From assembly GCF_002197815.1 (NCBI RefSeq), contig NZ_NIUB01000013.1, positions 49,784-113,783 on the forward strand: 64,000 nucleotides of DNA. The letters run 5' to 3'. This document shows positions 8,470-17,520 of this stretch, piece after piece. Position 1 is the stretch's first letter. Each line of letters starts with the position of its first letter. The stretch is from Pseudomonas oleovorans subsp. oleovorans (GTDB lineage: Bacteria > Pseudomonadota > Gammaproteobacteria > Pseudomonadales > Pseudomonadaceae). Below the pieces are notes generated by a model, which did not search any database, was not told where the DNA came from, and worked only from the letters and a program-made list of their open reading frames with translations. Both the position numbers and the translations under genes were made by a program.

Positions 8470-8935
8470 GTGGCTCTGGATGTTGCGCGCACGTCTTGGC
8501 TACTGGCTGGCACGGCGTCTTTTCCACTGGCCTGCGGCATTGCGTCAGCCGCGTCTGTGGCAGTGGATGCAGGGGCAGTACGGACGTATGGCCAACCTGG
8601 GGGATGTGCCGGCGCAGAGTTTCTATGGCCATATTCTGCTGTTTCGCGGCCAGGGGCTTGGCGCGCGTGAGGAGGGGCTGAGGCTGTTGCGCCTGGCGGC
8701 CAATGGCGGCGACGGCAAGGCTGCTTATCAGTTGGGTGTGCAGGCGCTGCAGGCTGATACTCGTCAGGCGGCGGATGCCATGCAGGCCGTGCGTTGGTGG
8801 GAGATGGCGCTGGCGGCTGGCCATCCGCTGGCCGCTCGTCGCCTCAGCCAGCTATATCGTGAGGGCGCGCCCGGCCTGGAGGCTGATGCGCAGGCTGCCG
8901 AACGCTATGCCGGCATGGCCGATTCAGGCCGCTGA
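8462..8935 (+). CDS. Sel1-repeat (TPR-like) protein
   Basis: A 157-residue protein starting MSRWLWMLRARLGYWLARRL, a basic amphipathic start that may associate with the membrane. It is followed by Sel1-like repeats of the pattern A-x2-G-x-A-x4-LG (for example GEGL-type turns around RLAANGGDGKAAYQLG and EMALAAGHPLAARRLS). Such repeats mediate protein-protein contacts. The start overlaps the previous gene's end, and the last 12 bp overlap the convergent EAL-CBS-GGDEF gene. Confidence 0.8.
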   Translation: MSRWLWMLRARLGYWLARRLFHWPAALRQPRLWQWMQGQYGRMANLGDVPAQSFYGHILLFRGQGLGAREEGLRLLRLAANGGDGKAAYQLGVQALQADTRQAADAMQAVRWWEMALAAGHPLAARRLSQLYREGAPGLEADAQAAERYAGMADSGR

Positions 8936-10678
8936 GCCTGCGAGGATATGCAGGCTGTAACCGGGCACGGCCTTGGCCTGACGCTTGGCTTCGGAAGCCA
9001 TTTCGGCCAGGCGTGAGGCATCGAGCTGCGCGCAATCTTCAGCTTTCACATGCACCACGCCGATCGACAGTGACAACAGCGCATATTCCTGGCGCTGGCC
9101 GTGGCGGTTGTGGGCAATGAAGCAGCCGGCCTGAAGATGCTCATCGCGGTAAAAGCGTCGGCACTGATTCTGGAAATCCTCGATCAGTTTGCCGAGCTTT
9201 TCGCGCCAGTCTGGTGAGCCGAGCACCAGCATGAAGTCGTCACCGCCGATATGCCCGACGAAGTCGCGGGCCGGATCGACCCGGTCTTTCAGGCATTGCG
9301 CCAGGCACAGCAGCACCTCGTCGCCCTTGGCATAGCCGTAGAGGTCGTTGAAGGGTTTGAAGCTGTCGAGATCCACGTAGCACACCGCAGCTTCGCGTTG
9401 CTGCTGCAGCAGGCGGCCAAGGCACTGCTGGATAGGTACGTTACCCGGCAGTAGCGTAAGCGGATTGGCGTGTCGGGCCTGCTGCAGCTTCTGTTCGGTG
9501 ATCAGCTTGAGCACGTCGATGACCCGGCCCAGGCCCAGGTAGCGGCCGTGCTGGATGATGATGAAGTCTTCCTCGATGCGCTGGCGCGCGCGGCTGGTGA
9601 GCAGGCGACTGACCTTCTGCAGGGACTGCGTCAGTTCCACGGCGAGAAAGTCCTGGCTCATCAGGCGACTGATGGGTTTGCGCGCGAACAGATCGGTGGC
9701 GAAGGGCTTGAGCAGCGCTTCGGACAGCGAGTGACGGTGGACGATACCGACCGGTTGGCGCTGCGTGTTCAGTACGGCCAGGGAGTTGAGGTTGGCCTGG
9801 GCGCGAAATACATCCAGCACTTCAGCGATGGCCGTGTGCTGATCGACCGCGAGTTGGTCGTTGAGCAAGGCACTGAGGTCATGGCTGTCTTCGCTGAGAC
9901 TGGCCTGGTTGCTCTGCATCTGGGGCAGCAACTGGCGTGCCTCGCGCGGGGGCTTCTCCTGCGGTCTGCTGAGGAGGTAGCCCTGCACCAGGTCGACGCC
10001 CATTTCGGTCAGCACGGCCAGCTCCTCGGGCAGTTCGATACCTTCGGCTATTACTTGCGCGCGTGACGCTTCGGCCATTTTCAGGATGGAGCCGACGAAC
10101 TCCCGTTTCACCGCGTCCAGGTGGATACCGTCGATGAAATGACGGTCGATCTTCACGTAATCCGGGCGCAGCTCCGACCATAGGCGCAGGCTGGAGTAGC
10201 CGGCACCCAGATCATCCAGGGCGATGGAAAAGCCCATGGCGCGATAGTGGTGCAGCGCGTTGTCGAGCAGGGCGAAGTCTTCGGTGGGCGATTGTTCGGT
10301 GAGCTCGATCACCACCTGGCTGGGCGGGATGCCGAAGGTTTGCAGCAGCTTCAGGGTGCGTCCGGGCTGGTGGCTGGGGTCGAGCAGCGACTCCGGCGAG
10401 ACGTTGAGAAACAGCTTGCCTTCCAGGCCCAGATCACTGAAGCCTTTGCAGGCGCTTTTGCGGCAGGCCATTTCCAGCTCGCTCAGTCGACCTGCATGGC
10501 GGGCCACGGCGAACAGCGTCAATGGCGAATGCAGCGGACTGTTGGAGGGACCGCGGGTCAGGGCCTCGTAGCCGAGAATGCGCTGTTCGGACAGCGAGAC
10601 GATAGGCTGGAACAGGCTGCTGAGGTCGCCGTGAGCGAGGATGTTGCCCAGTGCGCTCAACTGCTCGGTGACGGTCAT
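8924..10678 (-). CDS. EAL-CBS-GGDEF cyclic-di-GMP protein
   Basis: A 584-residue cytoplasmic protein with unusual domain order. The N-terminal EAL domain (~20-245) retains EALTRGP, NVSPESL, IELTEQSP, DDLGAGYSS, VKIDRHFI, AEGIEL and QGYLLSRP, so phosphodiesterase activity is plausible. A CBS pair follows at ~270-395 and could sense adenosyl nucleotides. The C-terminal GGDEF domain (~410-575) has YVDLDSFKPFNDLYG, but the signature reads GGDDF, a Glu-to-Asp change at the catalytic position. The most likely role is c-di-GMP hydrolysis with a regulatory or weakened cyclase domain. No membrane segment is present. Confidence 0.9.
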   Translation of the reverse strand: MTVTEQLSALGNILAHGDLSSLFQPIVSLSEQRILGYEALTRGPSNSPLHSPLTLFAVARHAGRLSELEMACRKSACKGFSDLGLEGKLFLNVSPESLLDPSHQPGRTLKLLQTFGIPPSQVVIELTEQSPTEDFALLDNALHHYRAMGFSIALDDLGAGYSSLRLWSELRPDYVKIDRHFIDGIHLDAVKREFVGSILKMAEASRAQVIAEGIELPEELAVLTEMGVDLVQGYLLSRPQEKPPREARQLLPQMQSNQASLSEDSHDLSALLNDQLAVDQHTAIAEVLDVFRAQANLNSLAVLNTQRQPVGIVHRHSLSEALLKPFATDLFARKPISRLMSQDFLAVELTQSLQKVSRLLTSRARQRIEEDFIIIQHGRYLGLGRVIDVLKLITEQKLQQARHANPLTLLPGNVPIQQCLGRLLQQQREAAVCYVDLDSFKPFNDLYGYAKGDEVLLCLAQCLKDRVDPARDFVGHIGGDDFMLVLGSPDWREKLGKLIEDFQNQCRRFYRDEHLQAGCFIAHNRHGQRQEYALLSLSIGVVHVKAEDCAQLDASRLAEMASEAKRQAKAVPGYSLHILAGSAA

Positions 10679-10702
10679 GGTGGTCTCGATCTGGCGGAAA
10701 CG

Positions 10703-10729
10703 AAAGGGCCGGTGTTTAACCGGCCCTTT
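10703..10729 (-). terminator. Terminator after prc
   Basis: An 11-bp stem AAAGGGCCGGT/ACCGGCCCTTT with a 5-nt loop. It lies between the prc stop and the EAL gene start, so the two same-strand genes are probably separate transcripts. Confidence 0.7.
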
Positions 10730-10776
10730 ATTTCACGACAGTTCGATGACGATTTGATGACGCTGCTTGAAGCGCC

Positions 10777-12858
10777 TCAATGCAGCGCCAGCGAGGGGTT
10801 CAGGCCCAGGTAGTCGAGCAGGATGCGTCCGCTCTCTGCCAGGTAGGCATCGTCTTCCGGTGTGCTCTTTTCATCGGCGACTGGCAGTGCCTCTTCGTCT
10901 TCCTTGGTCAGTTCCTTGAGTGGCTCTTCGCCCTTGGCCCGGCGGCGGTTGTTTTCCAGTGCCAGTTGCTTGGCTTCGACTTCGGCCTGACGTGCACGAC
11001 GGGTCTGCTCGTTGAGGCTGACGGTGGTTTCGGCCATCAGCTTCTTGGCCAGGGTCAGGCGCTCACGGGTGAAGACGAAGTCCGGATCCTGGGCGGTGCG
11101 CTGCTCATGACGGGCCTTGAGCTCGCTCAGGAACGGTTTGATCGGGTCAAGCTCGGGGGTGATCGCCGGGCGGATGCTGTCCCAGGGCAGGGCAGCGGGC
11201 AGTGCGCTTTCGCCGATGTCTTTGGTGTCCATGACATCCGGGTAGGTGATGTCCGGGATCACGCCCTGGTGCTGAGTGCTCTGGCCGGACACGCGATAGA
11301 ACTTGGCCAGGGTCAGTTTCAGCTCGCCGTGATTGAGCGGCTGGATAGTTTGCACCGTGCCCTTGCCGAAGGTCTGGCCGCCGAGAATCAGTGCGCGGTG
11401 ATAATCCTGCATGGCGCCGGCGAAAATTTCCGAGGCCGAGGCGGACAGGCGGTTGACCAGCACGGCCAGTGGGCCGCTGTAGTAAACGCCCTTGTTCTCG
11501 TCGGCGAGTACGTCGACACGGCCGTCGGCGTTGCGCACCAGTACGGTGGGGCCCTGTTCGATGAACAGGCTGGTCAGTTCGGTGGCTTCCTGCAGCGAGC
11601 CACCGCCGTTGTTGCGCAGGTCGATGACCACGCCGTCGACCTTCTCGGCCTGCAGCTCGTCGAGCAGGCGTTTGACGTCACGGGTGGTGCTCTTGTAGTT
11701 CGGGTCGCCAGCGCGGAAGGCCTTGAAGTCGAGGTAGAAGGCCGGCAGTTCGATGACGCCGAGCTTGTAATCACGCCCCTCGTGCTTGAGTTCCAGAACC
11801 TTCTTCTTGGCAGCTTGCTCTTCCAGCTTGACTGCTTCGCGGGTGATGGTGACCACCTTGCTGGTCTGGTCGCTGGGCGGATTGCTGGCCGGAATCACTT
11901 CCAGGCGCACGGTGGAACCTTTCGGGCCGCGAATCAGCTTGACCACTTCGTCCAGGCGCCAGCCGATCACGTCGACCATTTCATCATTGCCCTGGGCGAC
12001 GCCGACGATCTTGTCGGCCGGTGCGATCTGCTTGCTCTTTTCAGCTGGGCCGGCAGGCACCAGGCGCACCACCTTGACATGCTCGTTGTCGCTTTGCAGG
12101 ACGGCGCCGATGCCTTCGAGCGACAGGCTCATGTTGATGTCGAAGTTTTCCGCATTATCCGGTGACAGATAAGTGGTGTGCGGGTCGTAGGTGGTGGCGA
12201 AGGCGTTGATGTAGGTCTGGAACACGTCCTCGCCACGGGTCTGCTTGAGGCGCGCCAACTGGTTCTTGTAGCGCTTGGTCAGCAGTTCCTGGATGTCCTT
12301 GGTTTCCTTGCCGGCGATCTTCAGTCGCAGCACTTCGTCTTTGACACGCTTGCGCCACAGTTCATCGAGTTCAGCGCGGTCTTTGGCCCAGGGCGCTTTT
12401 TCGCGATCGACCTGCAGCTCTTCATCGATGCTGAAATCGATCTTGTCGACGCCCTTGCCCAGTTCCGCCAACGCATAGTTCAGGCGCTCTTCCGTGCGGG
12501 TCAGGTGGCGGCGAAAGATGGTGAAGCCGGGTTCGAGGTCGCCGCTTTTCAGCAGGTCATCGAAGCGGGTGCGCCACTGGTTGAATTCGGCGATGTCAGC
12601 GGCAGTGAAATAGCTGCGCGATGGATCGAGCAACTTCAGGTAGTTGTCATAGATCTGAATCGAGCGTTCGTCGTTCAGCGGCGGCTTGTTGTAGTGATGG
12701 CGGCGCAGCAGCTCCACTACGTTGAGGCTGGCGATCACCTGCTCGCGATCCGGCTGCAGATAGTCCCAACTGGTCGCTGCGGTGGTCTTGGCCGCCAGCG
12801 GCAGGGCACTGAAGCCGAGTACGAGGGCGAGGGCGGTGCTTGCAAGAGATCGCTTCAT
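10777..12858 (-). CDS. prc: Tail-specific periplasmic protease Prc (AlgO)
   Basis: An S41 carboxy-terminal processing protease; in P. aeruginosa it degrades MucA-type anti-sigma factors and so affects AlgT and alginate. The start chosen at 12858 gives 693 residues with signal peptide MKRSLASTALALVLGFSALP; MRYQ at 12891 is an alternative. Order: N-terminal domain, PDZ (~235-315, LSLEGIGAVLQ), then the S41 core with catalytic Ser in LSASASEIFAGAMQDY and Lys in GQTFGKGTVQTI. A C-terminal DUF3340-type helical region follows. It is divergent from the oxidoreductase gene. Confidence 0.94.
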   Translation of the reverse strand: MKRSLASTALALVLGFSALPLAAKTTAATSWDYLQPDREQVIASLNVVELLRRHHYNKPPLNDERSIQIYDNYLKLLDPSRSYFTAADIAEFNQWRTRFDDLLKSGDLEPGFTIFRRHLTRTEERLNYALAELGKGVDKIDFSIDEELQVDREKAPWAKDRAELDELWRKRVKDEVLRLKIAGKETKDIQELLTKRYKNQLARLKQTRGEDVFQTYINAFATTYDPHTTYLSPDNAENFDINMSLSLEGIGAVLQSDNEHVKVVRLVPAGPAEKSKQIAPADKIVGVAQGNDEMVDVIGWRLDEVVKLIRGPKGSTVRLEVIPASNPPSDQTSKVVTITREAVKLEEQAAKKKVLELKHEGRDYKLGVIELPAFYLDFKAFRAGDPNYKSTTRDVKRLLDELQAEKVDGVVIDLRNNGGGSLQEATELTSLFIEQGPTVLVRNADGRVDVLADENKGVYYSGPLAVLVNRLSASASEIFAGAMQDYHRALILGGQTFGKGTVQTIQPLNHGELKLTLAKFYRVSGQSTQHQGVIPDITYPDVMDTKDIGESALPAALPWDSIRPAITPELDPIKPFLSELKARHEQRTAQDPDFVFTRERLTLAKKLMAETTVSLNEQTRRARQAEVEAKQLALENNRRRAKGEEPLKELTKEDEEALPVADEKSTPEDDAYLAESGRILLDYLGLNPSLALH

Positions 12859-12986
12859 GCTGATTCGACGTAGTGGCAGTTGATAACGCATATTAGGCCG
12901 TATTTGAGGGCGCCAGGTTCCGTTGGCGCTAGGCGAAAGCCCTGCGTTCTGCGCTGGGCTCGGTTCACTTGCACTATGGAGGCAGC

Positions 12987-13949
12987 ATGAAGGCATTGCA
13001 AGGCGTTGAAGGGCGTGCAGAGTGGCTGGAACAACCGGCGCAGACCTGTGACGCGGGGCAGATTCGGGTCAAGGTGGCTGCCGCTGGGCTCAACCGGGCT
13101 GACCTGTTGCAGCGCGCCGGGCTTTATCCGCCGCCGCCTGGTGCGAGCCAGGCGCTGGGCCTGGAGTGCGCCGGGGTAGTTGTTGAAGTCGGCGCCGGCA
13201 GCGCCTGGCAGGTGGGCGATCGCGTCTGCTGCCTGCTTGCCGGTGGTGGTATGGCCGAGGAAGTGGTGCTTGATGCACGTCACGCCATGCCGGTGCCAGA
13301 AGGCTTGAGCCTGGTCGAGGCGGCTGTGGTGCCCGAGGTCTATGCCACCGCCTGGCTCAATCTGTTCCAGCTCGGAGCCCTGCGCCCCGGTGAGAAGGTC
13401 CTGCTGCATGCCGGCGCCAGCGGTGTCGGCTCGGCTGCTATCCAGCTGTGCAAGGCATTCGGCAGCCCTTGCTGGGTCAGCGTCGGCTCTGCCGAGCGGT
13501 TGGCCTACTGCGAATCGCTCGGTGCCCAGGGCGGTGCCCTGCGCGGCGAAGACCTGCAAGCGCTGCGTGATTTCGGACCGTTCGATGTGATCCTCGATCC
13601 GGTTGGCGGGCAGTACGCGGCGCTCAACCTGGAATTGCTGGCCCGTGATGGTCGTTGGATCAATATTGGTTTGATGGGCGGACGCGAGGCCACCCTGGAC
13701 CTGGCCCTGGTGCTGGGCAAGCGCGTTCAACTGATCGGCTCGACCCTGCGCAATCGCGACGACTCGTTCAAGGCCGACCTGTTGCATGATCTGCAGCAAC
13801 AGGTCTGGCCGCTGTTTGCCGAGGGGCGGTTAAAGCCGCAACTCGAGCGCAGTTTTGCCCTCAAAGACAGTGAAGCGGCATTCGAGACACTCGCCGGTAA
13901 TCAGGTTGCGGGTAAAATCGCGCTGCTTATCGATCCCGATCTTGTCTGA
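12987..13949 (+). CDS. Zinc-independent quinone oxidoreductase (MDR, PIG3-like)
   Basis: A 320-residue NAD(P)H-dependent medium-chain reductase. It has the N-terminal GroES-like fold (AAAGLNRADLLQRAGLYPPP), which is typical of the PIG3/quinone oxidoreductase branch and lacks the Cys/His zinc ligands of alcohol dehydrogenases. The cofactor site is LLHAGASGVGSAAIQL and the end is NQVAGKIALL. GGAGG precedes ATG 12987; the ATG 18 bp upstream has no such site. The physiological substrate cannot be told from sequence. It starts 128 bp from the divergent prc. Confidence 0.88.
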   Translation: MKALQGVEGRAEWLEQPAQTCDAGQIRVKVAAAGLNRADLLQRAGLYPPPPGASQALGLECAGVVVEVGAGSAWQVGDRVCCLLAGGGMAEEVVLDARHAMPVPEGLSLVEAAVVPEVYATAWLNLFQLGALRPGEKVLLHAGASGVGSAAIQLCKAFGSPCWVSVGSAERLAYCESLGAQGGALRGEDLQALRDFGPFDVILDPVGGQYAALNLELLARDGRWINIGLMGGREATLDLALVLGKRVQLIGSTLRNRDDSFKADLLHDLQQQVWPLFAEGRLKPQLERSFALKDSEAAFETLAGNQVAGKIALLIDPDLV

Positions 13950-14104
13950 GCAGTAGCTCTAGCCCGTGCCTGGTGCGGGCTTGGCCAACGATTGGCTCAT
14001 TCAATCAATATCATGGTCGTAATCAATAAGCTTTTTTTTGTTAGGTCGCTAAGATACGCCCTGTAAATTTCAAACCCTCACAGAAACCTCAGAAGGAGTC
14101 AAAG

Positions 14105-14668
14105 ATGTCTCTCATCAACACTCAGGTACAACCGTTCAAAGTCAACGCTTTCCACAACGGCAAGTTCATCGAAGTCACCGAGCAGAGCCTGAAGGGCAAG
14201 TGGTCGGTTCTGATCTTCATGCCGGCTGCCTTCACCTTCAACTGCCCGACCGAAATCGAAGACGCTGCCAACAACTACGCCGAGTTCCAGAAGGCCGGTG
14301 CCGAGGTCTACATCGTGACCACCGACACTCACTTCTCGCACAAGGTCTGGCACGAAACTTCGCCGGCTGTTGGCAAGGCTCAGTTCCCGCTGATCGGCGA
14401 TCCGACCCATCAGCTGACCCGTGCCTTCGACGTGCACATCGACGAAGAAGGTCTGGCCCTGCGCGGCACCTTCGTGATCAACCCGGAAGGCGTGATCAAG
14501 ACCGTGGAAATCCACTCCAACGAGATCGCCCGCGACGTCGGCGAGACCCTGCGCAAGCTGAAGGCCGCCCAGTACACCGCCGCTCACCCGGGTGAAGTCT
14601 GCCCGGCCAAGTGGAAGGAAGGCGAGAAGACCCTGGCTCCGTCCCTGGACCTGGTCGGCAAGATCTAA
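14105..14668 (+). CDS. ahpC: Alkyl hydroperoxide reductase subunit C
   Basis: A typical 2-Cys peroxiredoxin of 187 residues that reduces H2O2 and organic peroxides. The peroxidatic Cys is C47 in AFTFNCPTEIED, and the resolving Cys is in HPGEVCPAKW near residue 166. AAGGAG precedes the ATG. The upstream gap holds a dyad GATTG-N7-CAATC (13990-14006), which may be regulatory, but a full OxyR site is not clear. ahpF follows after an intrinsic terminator, so AhpC is expected in excess over its reductase. Confidence 0.97.
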   Translation: MSLINTQVQPFKVNAFHNGKFIEVTEQSLKGKWSVLIFMPAAFTFNCPTEIEDAANNYAEFQKAGAEVYIVTTDTHFSHKVWHETSPAVGKAQFPLIGDPTHQLTRAFDVHIDEEGLALRGTFVINPEGVIKTVEIHSNEIARDVGETLRKLKAAQYTAAHPGEVCPAKWKEGEKTLAPSLDLVGKI

Positions 14669-14756
14669 AAAACGAACATGGATTTGCAGCGTTAAGCGCT
14701 GCACTCCATCCCGTTTTCCGCCTCAAGAAGTCCTACAGGGCTTCCTCAGGTGCCCG

Positions 14757-14788
14757 AACGCCCGGGCGCAATCCGCCCGGGCGTTTTT
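14757..14788 (+). terminator. Terminator between ahpC and ahpF
   Basis: A perfect 12-bp stem AACGCCCGGGCG/CGCCCGGGCGTT, loop CAATC, then TTTTT. ahpF starts 33 bp further on, so it needs read-through or its own promoter. Confidence 0.9.
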
Positions 14789-14821
14789 ATATCTGAAATT
14801 CGCTAGAGGATGACTCCCGTC

Positions 14822-16378
14822 ATGTTGGATGCAAATCTTAAAGACCAATTGAAGGCCTACCTGGAAAGGGTGAGCCTGCCGTTCGAGATCGTTGCCTCCC
14901 TCGATGACGGCGAAAAATCGCAAGAGCTGCTCGGACTGCTCAACGACATCGTCAGCCTGACTGACAAGATCACCCTGAAGACCGACGGCAACGATGCCCG
15001 CCGTCCGTCCTTCGCCCTGAATCGTCCGGGTGAAGACACCGGCGTTGTCTTCGCCGGTATCCCCATGGGCCACGAGTTCACCTCGCTGGTGCTGGCCCTG
15101 CTGCAGGTCGGCGGCCACCCGTCCAAGCTGGACGCGGAAACCATCGAGCAGATCAAGAGCATCGAAGGCCGTTTCGAGTTCGAAACCTACTTCTCGCTGT
15201 CCTGCCAGAACTGCCCGGACGTGGTCCAGGCGCTGAACCTGATGGCCGTGCTCAACCCCAATATCCGCAACGTGTCGATCGACGGCGCGCTGTTCCAGGA
15301 AGAAGTCGAGCGCCGCCAGATAATGGCCGTACCGAGCGTCTACCTGAACGGCGAGGTGTTCGCTTCCGGCCGTATGGAAGTGAAGGAAATCCTTGCCAAG
15401 ATCGACACCGGCGCTGCCAACCGCGACGCTGAGAAGATGAGCGCCAAGGATGCCTTCGATGTACTGGTAGTCGGCGGTGGACCGGCGGGTGCTTCTGCTG
15501 CGATCTACGCCGCGCGTAAAGGTATCCGTACTGCCATTGCCGCCGAGCGCTTTGGCGGTCAGGTGCTGGACACCATGGCCATCGAGAACTTTATCTCGGT
15601 CAAGGAAACCGAAGGCCCGAAACTGGTGCGTGCTCTGGAGGAACACGTCAAGGAATACGAGGTCGACGTGATGAACCTGCAGCGCGCTTCGGCTCTGGTG
15701 CCGGCCAGCAGCGAAGGCGGCCTGCACGAAGTGAAGTTCGACAACGGCGCGACCCTCAAGGCCAAGACCGTGATCCTCTCCACTGGCGCCCGCTGGCGCG
15801 AGATGGGTGTACCTGGCGAGCAGGAATACAAGGCCAAGGGCGTGTGCTTCTGCCCGCACTGCGACGGCCCGCTGTTCAAGGGCAAGCGTGTGGCGGTGAT
15901 CGGCGGCGGTAACTCCGGCGTCGAGGCAGCCATCGACCTGGCCGGCATCGTCGCCCACGTGACCCTGCTGGAGTTCGCCGACACCCTGCGTGCCGACGCC
16001 GTGCTGCAGAAGAAGCTCTATAGCTTGCCCAACGTGACCGTGATCAAGAGCGCGCAGACCACCGAGGTCAAGGGCGACGGTCAGAAGGTCAACGGCCTGG
16101 TGTACAAGGATCGCACTACCGAGGAGCTGCACACCGTCGAGCTGGAAGGCATCTTCGTGCAGATCGGTCTGCTGCCCAACAGCGACTGGCTGAAAGGCAC
16201 GGTGGAACTCAACCGCTTCGGCGAGATCATCGTCGACGCCAAGGGCGCCACCAACATCCCCGGCGTGTTCGCCGCCGGTGACGTGACCACTGTGCCCTAC
16301 AAGCAGATCGTGATTGCCGTAGGCGAAGGTGCCAAGGCATCGCTCTCTGCCTTCGATCACCTGATCCGCCATAGCTGA
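14822..16378 (+). CDS. ahpF: Alkyl hydroperoxide reductase subunit F
   Basis: The NADH-dependent flavoprotein disulfide reductase that recycles AhpC. The 518-residue product has a tandem thioredoxin-like N-terminal domain with redox pair SCQNCPDVV (~residue 128). A FAD site follows ([21 protein letters not shown]), then the CPHC active-site disulfide in [11 protein letters not shown], the NADH site [17 protein letters not shown] and the closing [16 protein letters not shown]. Start 14822 is preferred because AGAGGA at 14804-14809 is too close to the in-frame ATG at 14810. A terminator follows the gene. Confidence 0.96.
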   Translation: MLDANLKDQLKAYLERVSLPFEIVASLDDGEKSQELLGLLNDIVSLTDKITLKTDGNDARRPSFALNRPGEDTGVVFAGIPMGHEFTSLVLALLQVGGHPSKLDAETIEQIKSIEGRFEFETYFSLSCQNCPDVVQALNLMAVLNPNIRNVSIDGALFQEEVERRQIMAVPSVYLNGEVFASGRMEVKEILAKIDTGAANRDAEKMSAKDAFDVLVVGGGPAGASAAIYAARKGIRTAIAAERFGGQVLDTMAIENFISVKETEGPKLVRALEEHVKEYEVDVMNLQRASALVPASSEGGLHEVKFDNGATLKAKTVILSTGARWREMGVPGEQEYKAKGVCFCPHCDGPLFKGKRVAVIGGGNSGVEAAIDLAGIVAHVTLLEFADTLRADAVLQKKLYSLPNVTVIKSAQTTEVKGDGQKVNGLVYKDRTTEELHTVELEGIFVQIGLLPNSDWLKGTVELNRFGEIIVDAKGATNIPGVFAAGDVTTVPYKQIVIAVGEGAKASLSAFDHLIRHS

Positions 16379-16397
16379 TCGGTTGTTGCAGAAACGC

Positions 16398-16424
16398 AAA
16401 GGCCACCCCTCGGGGTGGCCTTTT
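16398..16424 (+). terminator. Terminator after ahpF
   Basis: An 11-bp stem AAAGGCCACCC/GGGTGGCCTTT with loop CTCG, followed by TCATTT. Confidence 0.88.
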
Positions 16425-16439
16425 CATTTAAAGACATCC

Positions 16440-16504
16440 GTAGGAGCGAGCTCTGCTCGCGAATATCGCAATCCCAGCGATTCGCGAGCAGAGCTCGCTC
16501 CCAC
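16440..16504. repeat. REP-type inverted pair (GAGCTCTGCTCGCGAA class)
   Basis: Left arm GTAGGAGCGAGCTCTGCTCG and right arm CGAGCAGAGCTCGCTCCCAC form a near-perfect long hairpin around an AT-richer centre. It is the same class as the copy at 18465-18530; the two copies bracket the allE-LysR pair. Confidence 0.85.
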
Positions 16505-16533
16505 AGTTACGCCCTGTCCCTAGGGCGGCGCGC

Positions 16534-17376
16534 TCAGCGCTTCAGGCCGCCCAGGGTCAGCGGCATCTGGCGGTTCACATCCTTATACAGCAAGTAGCGG
16601 AAGCGGCTCGGGCCGCCGGCGTAGCAGGCCTGGGGGCAGAAGGCGCGCAGCCACATGAAGTCGCCGGCTTCCACTTCGACCCAGTCCTGGTTCAGGCGGT
16701 ACACCGCCTTGCCTTCGAGCACGTACAGGCCGTGTTCCATGACGTGGGTTTCGGCGAAGGGGATCACACCGCCCGGTTCGAAATTGACGATGTTGACGTG
16801 CATGTCATGGCGCATGTCGCTGATCTCGACGAAGCGCGTGGTGCTCCAGCGGCCTTCGGTGCCGGGCATGACGATCGGCTCGATGTCCTGCTCGTGGGTG
16901 ACGAAGGCTTCCGGATACGGCACGCCTTCGACTGGTTGATAGGCCTTGCGCAGCCAGTGAAAACGCACCGCTTCGCTGCCGTTGTTGCGCAGCGACCAAT
17001 CGCTTTCTGGCGGGATGAAGGCGTAGCTACCCGGACGCAGGGCGTGTTGGGTGCCGTTGAGGGTCAGGTCGCAGGTGCCTTCGACGACGAAGATCACGCC
17101 TTCGGCGGTGGCGTCGAGCTCAGGCTTGTCGCTGCCGCCGTTCGGGCCGACTTCGACGATGTACTGCGAGAAGGTTTCGGCGAAGCCGGTCAGCGGGCGG
17201 GCGATGACCCACATGCGCATGTTGTCCCAGAACGGCAGGTGGCTGGTGACGATGTCACGCATCACGCCTTTGGGGATCACGGCATAGGCTTCGGTGAACA
17301 TGGCGCGGTCGGTCAGCAGTTGTTCCTGACCGGGATGGCCGCCATGCGGGGCGTAGTAGTAGGGCGTTTTGCTCAT
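16534..17376 (-). CDS. allE: (S)-ureidoglycine aminohydrolase-like bicupin
   Basis: A 280-residue protein with two cupin domains, homologous along its length to AllE/YlbA and plant UGHY. That enzyme releases ammonia from (S)-ureidoglycine in ureide breakdown. Signature stretches are EGVIFVVEGTCDLTLNG (first cupin), FHWLRKAYQPVEGVPYPEAF, and, in the second cupin, HVNIVNFEPGGVIPFAETHVMEHGLY with the metal-binding Glu/His set. It ends FRYLLYKDVNRQMPL. Start 17376 gives MSKTPYYYAPHGG. It is divergent from a LysR gene, probably its regulator. No other allantoin genes are in view. Confidence 0.86.
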   Translation of the reverse strand: MSKTPYYYAPHGGHPGQEQLLTDRAMFTEAYAVIPKGVMRDIVTSHLPFWDNMRMWVIARPLTGFAETFSQYIVEVGPNGGSDKPELDATAEGVIFVVEGTCDLTLNGTQHALRPGSYAFIPPESDWSLRNNGSEAVRFHWLRKAYQPVEGVPYPEAFVTHEQDIEPIVMPGTEGRWSTTRFVEISDMRHDMHVNIVNFEPGGVIPFAETHVMEHGLYVLEGKAVYRLNQDWVEVEAGDFMWLRAFCPQACYAGGPSRFRYLLYKDVNRQMPLTLGGLKR

Positions 17377-17485
17377 CGAGAGATTGCCTCGGTGGGTGGA
17401 TGGCGCTGGGAACGATCCCGGCGCGGAAAATTGGCTCCCATGCACTATAGGAATTCGCGGATGGATTCGGAAATTAAATAGTAGA

Positions 17486-17515
17486 ATGCCTGTCAGTGGG
17501 TTTCATGATAGGCAT
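17486..17515. promoter_or_regulatory. Dyad before the LysR gene
   Basis: ATGCCTGTCA and TGATAGGCAT form an inverted repeat (9 of 10 positions) with a 10-bp spacer. It ends 5 bp before the LysR start codon and lies in the divergent gap, so it may serve autoregulation or cover the RBS. Confidence 0.5.
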
Positions 17516-17520
17516 GCGAC

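Noticed and set aside
10780..12165. A long open frame opposite prc
   Set aside because: It is antisense to a well-supported S41 protease, has low-complexity Gly/Val/Gln/His content, and no RBS; a GC-rich shadow.
13990..14006. OxyR site before ahpC
   Set aside because: Only a GATTG-N7-CAATC dyad is visible; it does not match the ATAGnT-type OxyR pattern well enough.
14723..16399. A 558-codon frame opposite ahpF
   Set aside because: It spans ahpF antisense and the terminators on both sides; the composition is that of a reverse frame, with no domain.
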